The translations under genes were made by a program, and so were the position numbers. From Georgenia sp. EYE_87 (GTDB taxonomy: Bacteria > Actinomycetota > Actinomycetes > Actinomycetales > Actinomycetaceae): DNA of 64,000 bases. This document shows positions 7,755 to 16,781 of the stretch, in pieces; positions within the stretch are counted from its first letter, which is position 1, and every line of letters starts with the position of its first letter. The notes beneath the pieces are model-generated. The model was not told the origin of the DNA, did not search any database, and worked only from the letters and a program-made list of their open reading frames with translations. The stretch spans positions 184,918-248,917 of the forward strand of contig NZ_JAHXNL010000005.1 in assembly GCF_023148685.1 (NCBI RefSeq). The letters run 5' to 3'.

Positions 7755-9374
7755 TCAGTACGCGCCGCGGCCCTTGAAGACCTCGCGCACCGTCTTGAGG
7801 ATGAGGATCAGGTCCCCGCTCAGCGACCAGTTCTCGACGTAGCTGAGGTCCAGCCGCACGCTCTCCTCCCACGAGAGGTCGGAGCGGCCCGAGACCTGCC
7901 ACAGCCCGGTCACGCCGGGCTTGATGAGCAGCCGGCGGTGGACGTGCCGCTCGTACTGCGCCACCTCGTGGGGCAGCGGCGGCCGCGGACCCACCACGCT
8001 CATCCGCCCGCGCAGCACGTCCCAGAACTGGGGGAACTCGTCGAGGGAGTGCCGGCGCAGGAACTGGCCCACCCGGGTGATCCGCGGGTCGTCGGCGAGC
8101 TTGAACAGCACGCCGTCGCCCAGGCCGCGGTCCATGAGATCGGCGAGCCGGGCCTCGGCGTCGACCGCCATCGAGCGGAACTTGTGCATGTGGAACGGGC
8201 GGCCGTTCTGCCCCACCCGCTCCTGGCGGAAGAAGACGGGCCCGCCGTCGTCGAGCTTGATCGCCAGCGCGACGGCGGCGTACAGGGGGGCGAGCAGGAC
8301 CAGGGCCGTGGTGGCGACGACCAGGTCCACGGTCCGCTTGATCACGTGCTCGGCCCCGGAGAACCGCGGGAGGTCGACGTGGACGACCGGCAGCCCGTCG
8401 ACCGGGCTCTGGTGGATCCGGGGCCCCGCGACGTCGGTGAGCTGGGAGACCAGCAGCAGCTCGGCCGCCCCCTCCTCCAGCTCCCAGGCGAGCTCCTTGA
8501 CCTCGTTGGACGGCATCCTGCCAGCGATCAGCACCGCGCCGAGGCGGGGGTCGCGGGCGGCCAGCCGGAGCTCGTCGAGGGAGACGCGCGGCAGCTCCGG
8601 CACCGGCGGCGTCCCGGTCAGCCCGCCCAGCTCGGAGCCCGTCAGGGAGACCGCCACCGGCGCGTACCCGGCCTCGGGGTGCTTGAGCATCCTGTCGACG
8701 GCGCACGCCACCTCGTCGGCGTCCCCGACCACCACGGTGCCGGTCAGCGCCCGGCCCTGCTTGCGCACGCGGGAGAGGCACTTCCGCCACGCCAGCCGGC
8801 CCGCGAGCACGAGCACGAGCCCGACGGGGAGCGCGACGACGAAGACGCCCCGCGAGAGCTCGATCGGGCCGAGGTAGGAGACGATGGCGATCCCGCCGAA
8901 CGCCGCCAGGGTGGCCACCAGGACGCGGCGGTACTCCTCCAGCCCGGCGCCGATCAGGCGCCGCTTGCGGGTGTCGAACGCGCTGAGGCTGAGGAACCAG
9001 ACGACGGCGATCAGCGCCCCGACGGCGTCGTACCCCACGTCCAGCGGGCCCAGCTCGAGGTTGTCCGGGTTGCTGCCGAACCGCGTCAGCGCGGCCACCC
9101 GCAGCGCCAGGACCACCAGGACCAGGTCGGTCAGCGCCAGCACGGCGCGGTAGCGGCGGTCCCAGGGGCCGCCCGGGTCGGGGACGAGCGCCGGCCACAT
9201 CCACAGCCAGACGGCCCGGGTGCCGGCCGCCCGCGCCGCGCGGGTGCGCGGCTCGTCCAGGTCGGGCACCGCGCGCAGCATCCGTGCGGTGGTGGTCAGG
9301 ACGCGGTCCATGGTCGCGTGCCCGGCGGGACGCGGGGCCATGAGGGGTCCGGGCCGTGATACGCGCTTCAGCAT
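7755..9374 (-). CDS. Polyprenyl-phosphate sugar-1-phosphate transferase (long, WcaJ-like)
   Basis: This 539-residue membrane enzyme has about four N-terminal transmembrane helices, a cytosolic Rossmann-like middle domain, a further membrane helix (ATTALVLLAPLYAAVALAI), and the C-terminal bacterial sugar transferase domain with MHKFRSM, GPRPPLPHE and KPGVTGLWQVSGRS. It should transfer a sugar-1-phosphate from a UDP-sugar to undecaprenyl phosphate, starting an exopolysaccharide or glycan repeat. The ATG at 9374 is chosen because CAGGAG lies seven bases upstream; an in-frame ATG at 9428 lacks a site. It stands alone, about 35 kb from the polysaccharide operon that has its own short transferase, so it may initiate a different glycan. 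Confidence 0.9.
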   Translation of the reverse strand: MLKRVSRPGPLMAPRPAGHATMDRVLTTTARMLRAVPDLDEPRTRAARAAGTRAVWLWMWPALVPDPGGPWDRRYRAVLALTDLVLVVLALRVAALTRFGSNPDNLELGPLDVGYDAVGALIAVVWFLSLSAFDTRKRRLIGAGLEEYRRVLVATLAAFGGIAIVSYLGPIELSRGVFVVALPVGLVLVLAGRLAWRKCLSRVRKQGRALTGTVVVGDADEVACAVDRMLKHPEAGYAPVAVSLTGSELGGLTGTPPVPELPRVSLDELRLAARDPRLGAVLIAGRMPSNEVKELAWELEEGAAELLLVSQLTDVAGPRIHQSPVDGLPVVHVDLPRFSGAEHVIKRTVDLVVATTALVLLAPLYAAVALAIKLDDGGPVFFRQERVGQNGRPFHMHKFRSMAVDAEARLADLMDRGLGDGVLFKLADDPRITRVGQFLRRHSLDEFPQFWDVLRGRMSVVGPRPPLPHEVAQYERHVHRRLLIKPGVTGLWQVSGRSDLSWEESVRLDLSYVENWSLSGDLILILKTVREVFKGRGAY

Positions 9375-9566
9375 CGCCGCTCCTGCCCCGGTGTGGTCGA
9401 TCTGGTGAAGTGACCACTCCAGCAGCAATGCCCCCGTTCAGGACCGGCTCCCCCCGCTGAATACGGGGTGATCCATTTCTCTCACCCCCGCCCCTGGTCA
9501 GGGTGATGGGGTCACGCGCCCCTCGGGGTTAGGGGCCTTGGGTAGGCCGCCCCAGGACGCGCCGCA

Positions 9567-9606
9567 GCGACGGCGGAACGTCCTGTTCGTCCCGTTCCGC
9601 CGTCGC
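9567..9606 (-). terminator. Strong terminator at the end of the sugar catabolic operon
   Basis: Perfect 14-bp arms (9567-9580 and 9593-9606) with a 12-nt loop begin 45 bp past the stop of the last operon gene at 9651. Confidence 0.75.
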
Positions 9607-9650
9607 CGCTCAGCCGATCCCGCCCTCACCGGCCGCTCCCACCGGAGCGC

Positions 9651-11702
9651 TCAGCGCAGGAACGCCGCCGCCACCCCGGAGTCCACCGGCACGTGCAGGC
9701 CGGTCGTCTGGACCAGGTCCGGGCCGGTGAGCGCGAACACCGCGGCCGCCACGTGCTCGGGCAGCACCTCGCGCTTGAGCAGCGTGCGCTGGGCGTAATA
9801 CTTCCCCAGCTCCGCCTCCTCCACGCCGTAGACCTTCGCCCGCTGCGCGCCCCATCCGCCGGCGAAGATGCCGGACCCGCGGACCACCCCGTCGGGGTTG
9901 ATGCCGTTGACCCGGATGCCGTGCTCGCCCAGCTCGGCGGCGAGCAGGCGCACCTGGTGCGCCTGGTCGGCCTTGGTGGCGGAGTAGGCGATGTTGTTCG
10001 GCCCCGCGAACAGGGAGTTCTTGGACGCGATGTAGACGATGTCCCCGCCCATCTCCTGCGCGATCATCGCCCGCGCCGCCTCGCGCGAGACGAGGAACGA
10101 CCCGCGCGCCATGACGTCGTGCTGGAGGTCCCAGTCCGCCGTCGTCGTCTCCAGCAGCGGCTTGGAGATGGACAGCCCGGCGTTGTTCACCACGAGGTCC
10201 ACCCCGCCGAAGGAGAGGCAGGCGGCGTCGACGGCGGCCGCGACGTCCTCCTCGCTCGTCACGTCCGCCCGGACGGCGACGGCGACGTCGGGCCCGCCGA
10301 GGGCGTCCACCACCTCCTGGGCCTTGGCCTGGTCCAGGTCGGCGACGACGACGCACGCCCCCTCCGCGGCGAGCCGCTCCGCCGTCGCCCGCCCGATCCC
10401 GGACGCCGCCCCGGTGACCAGCGCGACGCGGGTGGCCAGCGGCCTGGGCGCGGGCAGCCGGCGCAGCTTGGCCTCCTCCAGCGCCCAGTACTCGATGCGG
10501 AACTTCTCGGCCTCGTCGATGGGCGTGTAGGTCGAGATCGCCTCCGCGCCGCGCATGACGTTGATCGCGTTGACGTAGAACTCCCCCGCCACCCGGGCGG
10601 TCTGCTTGTTCTTGCCGAAGGAGAACATGCCCACCCCGGGGACGAGCACGATGGCCGGGTCGGCGCCCCGCATGGGCGGGGAGCCGGGGCCGGCGTGCCG
10701 GTCGTAGTAGGCGGCGTAGTCGGCGCGGTAGGCCTCGTGCAGCTCGCGCAGCCGGGCGGTCGCGTCCTCGACGGACGCGGTGGCCGGCAGGTCGAGCACG
10801 AGCGGCCGGACCTTGGTGCGCAGGAAGTGGTCCGGGCAGGAGGTGCCCAGCTCGGCCAGCGGGCCGAGCTTCTCGCGGGCAAGGAAGTCCAGGACGACGG
10901 CGGAGTCGGTGAAGTGGCCGACCTGCGGGGCGTCGGTGGACGCCAGGCCCCGGACGACCGGGGCGAGCCGGGCGGCCCGGGCGCGCCGCTCGTCGTCGGG
11001 CAGCGGGTCGAAGCCGGGGCGGACGGCCCCGAACGGGTGGCGCCCCTCGAGCTCGAGCGCGGCGGTGCGCCGGGTGATGAACTCCTCCGCGGTGCGGATG
11101 ATCTCCAGCGAGCGGGCCTCGCACTCCTCGGAGGTGTCCGCCCACGCGGTGATGCCGTGCCCGCCCAGCACGCAGCCGATCGCGTCCGGGTTGGCCTCCT
11201 TGATCGCCGCGATGTCCAGCCCGAGCTGGAAACCCGGTCGGCGCCACGGCACCCACACCACGCGGTCGCCGAAGATCTCCTCGGTCAGCCGCTCACCGTC
11301 GGCGGCGGTGGCGACGGCGATGCCCGAGTCGGGGTGGAGGTGGTCCACGTGCGGGGCGTCGACCAGCCCGTGCATCGCGGTGTCGATCGACGGCGCCGCG
11401 CCGCCCCGGCCGTGCAGGCAGTAGTCGAACGCGGCGACCATCTCGTCCTCGCGCTCGACCCCGGGGTACACCCCGACCAGGGCGCGCATCCGGTCCAGAC
11501 GCAGGACGGCCAGGCCCTTCTCGGTGAGGGTGCCCAGGTCGCCGCCGGAGCCCTTCACCCAGAGCAGCTCGACGTCCTGGCCGGTGACCGGGTCGGTGTC
11601 GGTGCCCTTGGCGGAGGTGTTGCCGCCGGCGTAGTTGGTGTTGCGGGGGTCGGCGCCCAGCCGGTTGGACCGGGCGACGAGCTGCTCGGGTACGGATGCC
11701 AT
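9651..11702 (-). CDS. Bifunctional class II aldolase/short-chain dehydrogenase (RhaEW-like)
   Basis: The 683-residue product fuses an N-terminal class II aldolase (about 1-400; GGNTSAKG near residue 27, HVDHLHPDS near 140, a GGHGI segment) to a C-terminal short-chain dehydrogenase (about 430-683; TGAASGIG nucleotide motif, NNAG, catalytic YSATK). Family members cleave L-rhamnulose-1-phosphate or a related ketose-1-phosphate to dihydroxyacetone phosphate and L-lactaldehyde, then oxidise the lactaldehyde. It is the last gene of the long minus-strand sugar region and would complete the rhamnulokinase step encoded at 20050. The ATG at 11702 has a GAGAGG site. A strong hairpin follows. Confidence 0.88.
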   Translation of the reverse strand: MASVPEQLVARSNRLGADPRNTNYAGGNTSAKGTDTDPVTGQDVELLWVKGSGGDLGTLTEKGLAVLRLDRMRALVGVYPGVEREDEMVAAFDYCLHGRGGAAPSIDTAMHGLVDAPHVDHLHPDSGIAVATAADGERLTEEIFGDRVVWVPWRRPGFQLGLDIAAIKEANPDAIGCVLGGHGITAWADTSEECEARSLEIIRTAEEFITRRTAALELEGRHPFGAVRPGFDPLPDDERRARAARLAPVVRGLASTDAPQVGHFTDSAVVLDFLAREKLGPLAELGTSCPDHFLRTKVRPLVLDLPATASVEDATARLRELHEAYRADYAAYYDRHAGPGSPPMRGADPAIVLVPGVGMFSFGKNKQTARVAGEFYVNAINVMRGAEAISTYTPIDEAEKFRIEYWALEEAKLRRLPAPRPLATRVALVTGAASGIGRATAERLAAEGACVVVADLDQAKAQEVVDALGGPDVAVAVRADVTSEEDVAAAVDAACLSFGGVDLVVNNAGLSISKPLLETTTADWDLQHDVMARGSFLVSREAARAMIAQEMGGDIVYIASKNSLFAGPNNIAYSATKADQAHQVRLLAAELGEHGIRVNGINPDGVVRGSGIFAGGWGAQRAKVYGVEEAELGKYYAQRTLLKREVLPEHVAAAVFALTGPDLVQTTGLHVPVDSGVAAAFLR

Positions 11703-11759
11703 GCGGACCTCTCTCAGGTGTGAGTCCTCGGTGAGTTGACGTCGCGCGAACGGGTGGGG

Positions 11760-12491
11760 TCAGCCCCAGATGGCCTCGGACATCGGCCGCAGGGCGAGCT
11801 CGGTCAGGCGCATGCCGCGCGGCCGGGTCACGGCGTAGACGGCGAGGTTCGCGACGTCCTCGGCCGTCATCATGGACTGCACCGTGGGGTCGTCGTGGCT
11901 GCGGCCGCGCCCGTCCCCGACCGCGAACTCGGTGTGCACGCCGCCGGGGCACAGCACGGTGACGCGGATGCCCTTCTCGCGCAGCTCGCCGTCGAGCGCC
12001 CGGCTCAGCCCCACCTGCCCGAACTTGGAGGCGCAGTAGACGGCCTCGCCGGGGAAGCCCCGCCGGCCCGCCTCGCTGGCGACCGTGACGAGGTCGCCCT
12101 GCACGCCGGCGTCGAGCAGGCGCGGCACCGTCGAGCGGTACAGGTGGACGGTGCCCAGCAGGTTGGTCTCGATCATCTCCACGGAGCGCTCGAGCGGGGT
12201 GTCGACGAAGTCGGCGTAGTGGCCGACCCCGGCGTTGGCGACGACGATGTCGGGAACGCCGAGCTCGGCGGCCACCCGGGCGACGGCGTCCTCGACCGCG
12301 TCGGCGGAGCGGACGTCGCAGGCGATCCCGAGCGCGCCGGCGAGGCCGAGGTCGGACCCGGCGCGGGAGAGCAGGCCCAGCCGCACCCCCTGGGCGTAAA
12401 GCTGGGCGGCGAGGGCGGCGCCGATCCCGGAGCTGGCTCCGGTGATGACGGCGACGCGCCCCTCGAGCGGCGTGGTGCTTTCGGTGGTCAT
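11760..12491 (-). CDS. Short-chain dehydrogenase/reductase
   Basis: This 243-residue classical SDR has TGASSGIG (residues 19-26), the VANAG strand, and a YCASK catalytic motif preceded by a Ser (SEAGRRGFPGEAVYCASK region). It is an NAD(P)-dependent oxidoreductase; the substrate is not determinable, but its place between the FucI-like isomerase and the aldolase-SDR fusion suggests a sugar or aldehyde intermediate, for example in a non-phosphorylating deoxysugar branch. The start at 12491 lies 11 bp past the isomerase stop, within the operon. Length is normal for the family. Confidence 0.85.
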   Translation of the reverse strand: MTTESTTPLEGRVAVITGASSGIGAALAAQLYAQGVRLGLLSRAGSDLGLAGALGIACDVRSADAVEDAVARVAAELGVPDIVVANAGVGHYADFVDTPLERSVEMIETNLLGTVHLYRSTVPRLLDAGVQGDLVTVASEAGRRGFPGEAVYCASKFGQVGLSRALDGELREKGIRVTVLCPGGVHTEFAVGDGRGRSHDDPTVQSMMTAEDVANLAVYAVTRPRGMRLTELALRPMSEAIWG

Positions 12492-12502
12492 GGTGCTTCC
12501 TC

Positions 12503-14146
12503 TCAGACGGCGACGTCGCCGCACAGGTGGACGTGGACGCCCAGGGCGTCGAACATGGCGGCCTTGGCCACCAGCGCCCTGTCGGCGGTGGCGGCGTCGG
12601 GGGCGTAGACGAGCTGGGCGTGGTTGGCCTTGTGGCGGGCCATGAACTGGTCGCGGGTGATGCCGCGCAGGACGACGTGGGCGATGGGCCACTCGGGGTT
12701 GGTCAGCCGCGAGCGGCGTTCGGTCTCCTCGGCCGGCAGCTCGACGACGTCGGCGCGGCCGAGGTCGACGTGCAGCTCCCCGCCCTCGACGTAGACGCGC
12801 GACCAGACGATCTCGCCCGGCTTGGAGACGCCCTTGATGGTGGCGCCGCCCTGGGGGAAGAACACCGGGCTCTGCCGCCAGCCCTCGGCGTCGGCGTAGC
12901 CGTTCGCGAAGTGCGACGGCGGGACGGACCCGGAGATCTCGTAGACCCACACGAACCGCCCGTCGTGGTCCTCGCCCCAGCGCACGTCGTGCAGGGTGGT
13001 GGCGGGGTCCAGCCCCATCGCGGTCCACACCCGGTTGGTGATGAGGGCGTCGACGGCGACCCCCTCGTCCACCTCGTTGAAGTGCGGCAGCGCCTTGCCC
13101 TCGTACAGCACGCGGGAGCCGTCCCGGCTGGTCACCGGGGGCCGCTCGACGTTGTTGAGCAGCCCCTCGACGAGGTCGGAGGCGGGGCAGACGTTCTTCA
13201 GCCCCTGCTGGTACTGGATGCCGACGGCGTCGAGGCCGAAGTCGTCGGAGAGGCGCAGGGCGGCGACGTACATCTTGTACTGCCACATCACCTGGTCCTC
13301 GGTGAGCTCGGTGTCCGGGTCGGTGCCGAACCGGAACGTCATGCCCGCGTCGGTGAGCCACTTCCCCACGGCCCGGGCCTCGTCGTCGGGCACGGTCTGC
13401 ATCTGCGCGAACAGCTCGGACTGGGAGAGCCGCTCCTTGTAGATCCCCAGCGGGTTGAGCAGCTCGTCGTCGATGATCGCGTTGTACATGCCCATGCAGC
13501 CCTCGTCGAAGACGCCGACGATCGCCTTCTCGGTGCGCAGCTGCTCGGCCAGGGCCCGGCCGAGCCGGGCCTCCTCGGAGTCGGGCAGGGCCGGCAGGTC
13601 GCGCACGTGGGAGGTGTCGTGCTCGACGGTGCCGGTCTCCAGCCAGGTGCGCAGGGCGCCGAGGAACCACTCGTCCGTGCCGTCGACGGTCCACAGGGAC
13701 GAGTACGGGACCTGGGCCTTGGTCAGCGAGGCGTTGAGGTTGAGCAGCCCCACCAGGCCGGGCCAGTCGGGAGCGAAGTTCGCGACGGTGAGGATGGGCC
13801 CGCGGTGGGTGCGCAGCCCGGGCAGCACGTGGTGGGAGTACTGCCAGATCGTGGTGGCGACGACGACCGGCGCGTCCGGCGGGACGGCCCGGAACGTCTC
13901 GATGCCCTGCCGCTGGCTGGTGACGAACCCGTGCCCCTTGACCGGGTCGACGTCGAAGGCGCGGCGCAGCGTCCACCCCTCCCGCTCCACCGCCGCGCGC
14001 AGCAGGGACTCGAACGCCTCCTGCGTCGGCCACCCGGCCTGGTTGGCCGGCTCGCGCAGGTCGCCGCTGGTGGTGAGGTAGACGACCTTCTCCGGCGCCT
14101 CCGGCACGGCGGCCGGGGCGGGGAACTCGTACGTGGTGCTGGTCAT
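12503..14146 (-). CDS. L-fucose/L-arabinose isomerase-family protein
   Basis: The 547-residue protein resembles FucI/AraA-type ketol isomerases in size and architecture: an N-terminal Rossmann-like domain (VVYLTTSGDLREP, then VVVATTIWQYSHHVLPGL), a second domain with VGVFDEGCMGMYNAIIDDELLN, and a C-terminal domain with metal-site-like acidic residues (FNEVDEG). It should interconvert an aldose and a ketose. The sugar is uncertain: neighbours fit L-fucose, L-rhamnose or D-arabinose, and no separate rhamnose isomerase is in the window. The ATG at 14146 has AAGGAGA seven bases upstream. The adjacent kinase at 14175 overlaps in function as the next step. Confidence 0.75.
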   Translation of the reverse strand: MTSTTYEFPAPAAVPEAPEKVVYLTTSGDLREPANQAGWPTQEAFESLLRAAVEREGWTLRRAFDVDPVKGHGFVTSQRQGIETFRAVPPDAPVVVATTIWQYSHHVLPGLRTHRGPILTVANFAPDWPGLVGLLNLNASLTKAQVPYSSLWTVDGTDEWFLGALRTWLETGTVEHDTSHVRDLPALPDSEEARLGRALAEQLRTEKAIVGVFDEGCMGMYNAIIDDELLNPLGIYKERLSQSELFAQMQTVPDDEARAVGKWLTDAGMTFRFGTDPDTELTEDQVMWQYKMYVAALRLSDDFGLDAVGIQYQQGLKNVCPASDLVEGLLNNVERPPVTSRDGSRVLYEGKALPHFNEVDEGVAVDALITNRVWTAMGLDPATTLHDVRWGEDHDGRFVWVYEISGSVPPSHFANGYADAEGWRQSPVFFPQGGATIKGVSKPGEIVWSRVYVEGGELHVDLGRADVVELPAEETERRSRLTNPEWPIAHVVLRGITRDQFMARHKANHAQLVYAPDAATADRALVAKAAMFDALGVHVHLCGDVAV

Positions 14147-14174
14147 GACTGGTTCTCCTTCGGTGGGCGGCGGG

Positions 14175-15650
14175 TCAGCCGGCGGCGCGCTGGACCCGGG
14201 CCAGCGCGTGCGAGATGTCGGCGGTCGCCGGGTAGGCGGCGCGGTAGAGGGCGTACAGCTCGTCGTAGCGGGCGGTCAGCTCGGGGTGGGGCGTGACGGT
14301 GGCGCGCGGGGGGTTCCAGGCGTCGATGTCGGCCTCGGCGACGGCGGCCGCGGCGAGGAACGCGGCGCCGAGGCTCGCGCCCACCGTGGTGCGGGGCAGC
14401 ACCTGGTCCAGCCCGGTGACGTCGGAGACGATCTGCGGCCACAGGTCGCCCTGGGTCCCGCCGCCCGCGGCGACCACGCGGTCGATGCGGGCGCCCGCCT
14501 CGCGCATGACCTCGACGTTGTGCCGCACCGCCAGGGCGGTGGCCTCGAGGACGGCGCGGTAGAGGTCGCCGCGGGTGTGCGAGACCGTCAGGCCGAGGAT
14601 GGCGCCGCGCGCGTCGGGGTCCTGCACGGGGGTGCGCTCGCCGGCGAAGTAGGGCAGGACGAGCAGCCCGCGGGCGCCGGGGCCGGACGAGCGGGCCTCC
14701 TCGACGAGCGCGCCGAAGTCCGGGGTGCCGGTGAGGTCGCGGAGCCAGGCGGTGATCGCGCCGGAGGTGGCCATGCCGCCGGCCAGGCAGTGGGTGCCGG
14801 GGAAGGCCCCGGCGGTGGACCACATCACCGGGTGGGTGACCACGGCGTCGGTGGTGCAGATGAGAAACATCGTGGTGCCGTACATGAGGAACAGGTCGCC
14901 CGGGCGCTGGGCGCCGACGCTGACCGCCTCGGTCCAGGCGTCGATCGTCCCGGCCACCACCGGGACGCCCGCGGGGATGCCGGCGAGCGCCGTCGTCGTC
15001 CGGCCGGCCACGTCCCCGGGCCACAGCAGCCGCGGCAGCTCGAGCCCCGGGGCGCACACCGCCGCCCACTCCTCGAGCCAGCCGGCGGCGTGCGGGTCGT
15101 ACATCGGGGTGCACTGGCTGGCGGAGTGGTGGTCGAGGACGTACTCGCCGGTGAGGCGCCGCACCAGGTAGGACGCGGGCATGAGGAGCCGCCGGGCCCG
15201 GGCGTACCGGTCTGGCTCCTGGCGGGAGACCCACAGGATCTTGGGCCCGGCGGCCTGGCTCGACAGGGCGGTGCCGGTGCGCGCGTAGATCTGCTCGGCC
15301 CCCAGCCGTTCCCCGAGCAGGGCGATCTCCTCGCCCGCGCGGGTGTCGACGCCGTAGAGGATGGCGGGCCGGACGGGTTGGTCGTCGTCGTCGACGAGCA
15401 GGACGCACGGCCCCATCCCCGAGACGCCGACGGCGACCACCTCGTGGGCGCCGTCGCCCGTGAGCTCCTCGGCGAGCGAGGCGAGCTCGTCCCACCAGAC
15501 CTCCGCGTCCATCTCCACGTGTCCGGGGTGGGGCCGGTCCACCGGGTGCTCGCGGACCCCGGTGCGCAGGACCTCGCCGTCGAGGTCCACCAGGACGGCC
15601 TTGGTGCTGGAGGTTCCGATGTCGATCCCGAAGACGGCTGGCTGTGCCAC
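14175..15650 (-). CDS. FGGY-family sugar kinase (xylulokinase-like) A
   Basis: This 491-residue kinase has the FGGY N-terminal phosphate loop GIDIGTSSTKAVLVD (residues 8-22), the GVSGMGPCVLLVD segment, and the C-terminal signature region VVAAGGGTQGDLWPQIVSDV. It should phosphorylate a ketose or polyol with ATP in the cytoplasm. Placed between the RbsD/FucU-like mutarotase and the FucI-like isomerase, it probably phosphorylates the isomerase product. Start is GTG at 15650 with GGGGGAG upstream. It is one of three FGGY kinases in this cluster, so each probably has its own ketose substrate. Confidence 0.85.
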   Translation of the reverse strand: MAQPAVFGIDIGTSSTKAVLVDLDGEVLRTGVREHPVDRPHPGHVEMDAEVWWDELASLAEELTGDGAHEVVAVGVSGMGPCVLLVDDDDQPVRPAILYGVDTRAGEEIALLGERLGAEQIYARTGTALSSQAAGPKILWVSRQEPDRYARARRLLMPASYLVRRLTGEYVLDHHSASQCTPMYDPHAAGWLEEWAAVCAPGLELPRLLWPGDVAGRTTTALAGIPAGVPVVAGTIDAWTEAVSVGAQRPGDLFLMYGTTMFLICTTDAVVTHPVMWSTAGAFPGTHCLAGGMATSGAITAWLRDLTGTPDFGALVEEARSSGPGARGLLVLPYFAGERTPVQDPDARGAILGLTVSHTRGDLYRAVLEATALAVRHNVEVMREAGARIDRVVAAGGGTQGDLWPQIVSDVTGLDQVLPRTTVGASLGAAFLAAAAVAEADIDAWNPPRATVTPHPELTARYDELYALYRAAYPATADISHALARVQRAAG

Positions 15651-15659
15651 GGCTCCCCC

Positions 15660-16085
15660 TCAGGCCCCGGGCTCGCGCACGCCGAGCGTGAGCAGCAGGT
15701 TGGCGTACAGGCGCTGGTCGCCGGTGGCGACGAGGGCGGCGAGGTCGGGCCCGTGGCAGGCCTCGTAGAACTCCATCCGCCCCAGCTCGCGCCACTCGAC
15801 CGTCTCGCCGAGCTGCGCCCGGTAGCCCTCGTGCGCGGGGACGGGCTCGCCGCGCCCGGGGGTCATCACCGCGGCCGCCTCGACCGGGACGGCGGCCCGG
15901 AGCACCTGCAGCACCTGGTCGACGTCGAGCAGGCCGGGGGCGAGGTTGAGGTGGATCCGCGGGACGCCGGGGGCGGCGCCGGTGGAGTGTGGGTAGTTGC
16001 CGTCGGCGAGCAGCACCTGGGCGCCGTGGCCCGCGCCGGCGAGGGCGTGCACGAGGCCGGGGTGGGTGAGCGGTCCGAGTAGCAC
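15660..16085 (-). CDS. RbsD/FucU-family sugar mutarotase
   Basis: The 141-residue protein has the RbsD/FucU hallmark GHGAQVLLADGNYP (residues 19-32, including His20 and Asp28) and a C-terminal YANLLLTLGV segment. Family members catalyse anomer conversion of L-fucose or pyranose-furanose conversion of ribose, helping imported sugar enter the isomerase step. Length is normal. Start is GTG at 16085 with a full AGGAGG site six bases upstream. It sits between an FSA-type aldolase and an FGGY kinase in the operon, which fits a sugar-entry role. FucU-type seems likelier than RbsD, given the FucI-like isomerase two genes away. Confidence 0.85.
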   Translation of the reverse strand: MLLGPLTHPGLVHALAGAGHGAQVLLADGNYPHSTGAAPGVPRIHLNLAPGLLDVDQVLQVLRAAVPVEAAAVMTPGRGEPVPAHEGYRAQLGETVEWRELGRMEFYEACHGPDLAALVATGDQRLYANLLLTLGVREPGA

Positions 16086-16104
16086 GGGGTTCCTCCTGGG
16101 GTGG

Positions 16105-16779
16105 TCAGTGGTGCCCGGCGCGGGGGGCGCGGGTCCGGGCGACGTCGTCCTCGAACACGCGCACGGCCTCGGTGGTCAGCGGCTCCTCGAGCAGCTGCCC
16201 CCACATGGCCGGGGCGATGGTGAAGCAGTCGACGCCCCCGGCGGCGAGGCGCGCGACGTCGGCCGGTGACCGCAGGGACGCGACGAGGAGCCGCGTCGTG
16301 GCCCCGACCGCGTCGATGATCCGCTGCATGGTGAGGACCTCGCCGACGCCGTCGCGGCCGTTGTCGGTCATCCGGCCGACGTAGGGGGCCACGAACGTCG
16401 CCCCGGCGGCGATCGCTGGGAGCACCTGCACGTGGTTGTAGACCGCGGTGACGAGCGTGACGACGCCCTGGTCGGTCAGCGCGCGGGTGGCGGCGAGGCC
16501 GGCCGCGGTGACCGGGATCTTGATCCCGACGTCGCCGCACCGCTCCCGGATCTCGCGCGCGTTGCCGAGCAGGTCCTCGGCGGTCGCGCCCCAGGTCTGG
16601 ACGAAGAGGGTGCGGGCGCCGGCGGCCCGCATGCGGTCGACGACGGCGGGCAGGTCCGCCGAGCTGACGCCCGCGCGGGCGAGCAGGGTGGGGTTGGTGG
16701 TGACGCCGGCGAAGACGCCGGTCGCGAGCAGCGGCTCGACCTGGGCGAGGTCGGCGCTGTCGAGGAAGAGGTCGAGCAC
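16105..16779 (-). CDS. Transaldolase-family aldolase (FSA/MipB type)
   Basis: This 224-residue TIM-barrel protein has the short fructose-6-phosphate-aldolase/TalC layout: LFLDSADLAQVEPLL, then GVTTNPTLLARAG (25-37), the Schiff-base lysine Lys87 in GIKIPVT, TAVYNHVQ and FVAPYVGRM. Members form or cleave C-C bonds of ketose phosphates using a lysine imine. Here it could act on a sugar phosphate made by the two flanking FGGY kinases. The usual LAASFKTP segment is VASLRSP, so substrate preference may differ. Start is GTG at 16779 with GGAGG upstream, 2 bp past the upstream kinase stop. Confidence 0.82.
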   Translation of the reverse strand: MLDLFLDSADLAQVEPLLATGVFAGVTTNPTLLARAGVSSADLPAVVDRMRAAGARTLFVQTWGATAEDLLGNAREIRERCGDVGIKIPVTAAGLAATRALTDQGVVTLVTAVYNHVQVLPAIAAGATFVAPYVGRMTDNGRDGVGEVLTMQRIIDAVGATTRLLVASLRSPADVARLAAGGVDCFTIAPAMWGQLLEEPLTTEAVRVFEDDVARTRAPRAGHH

Positions 16780-16781
16780 GG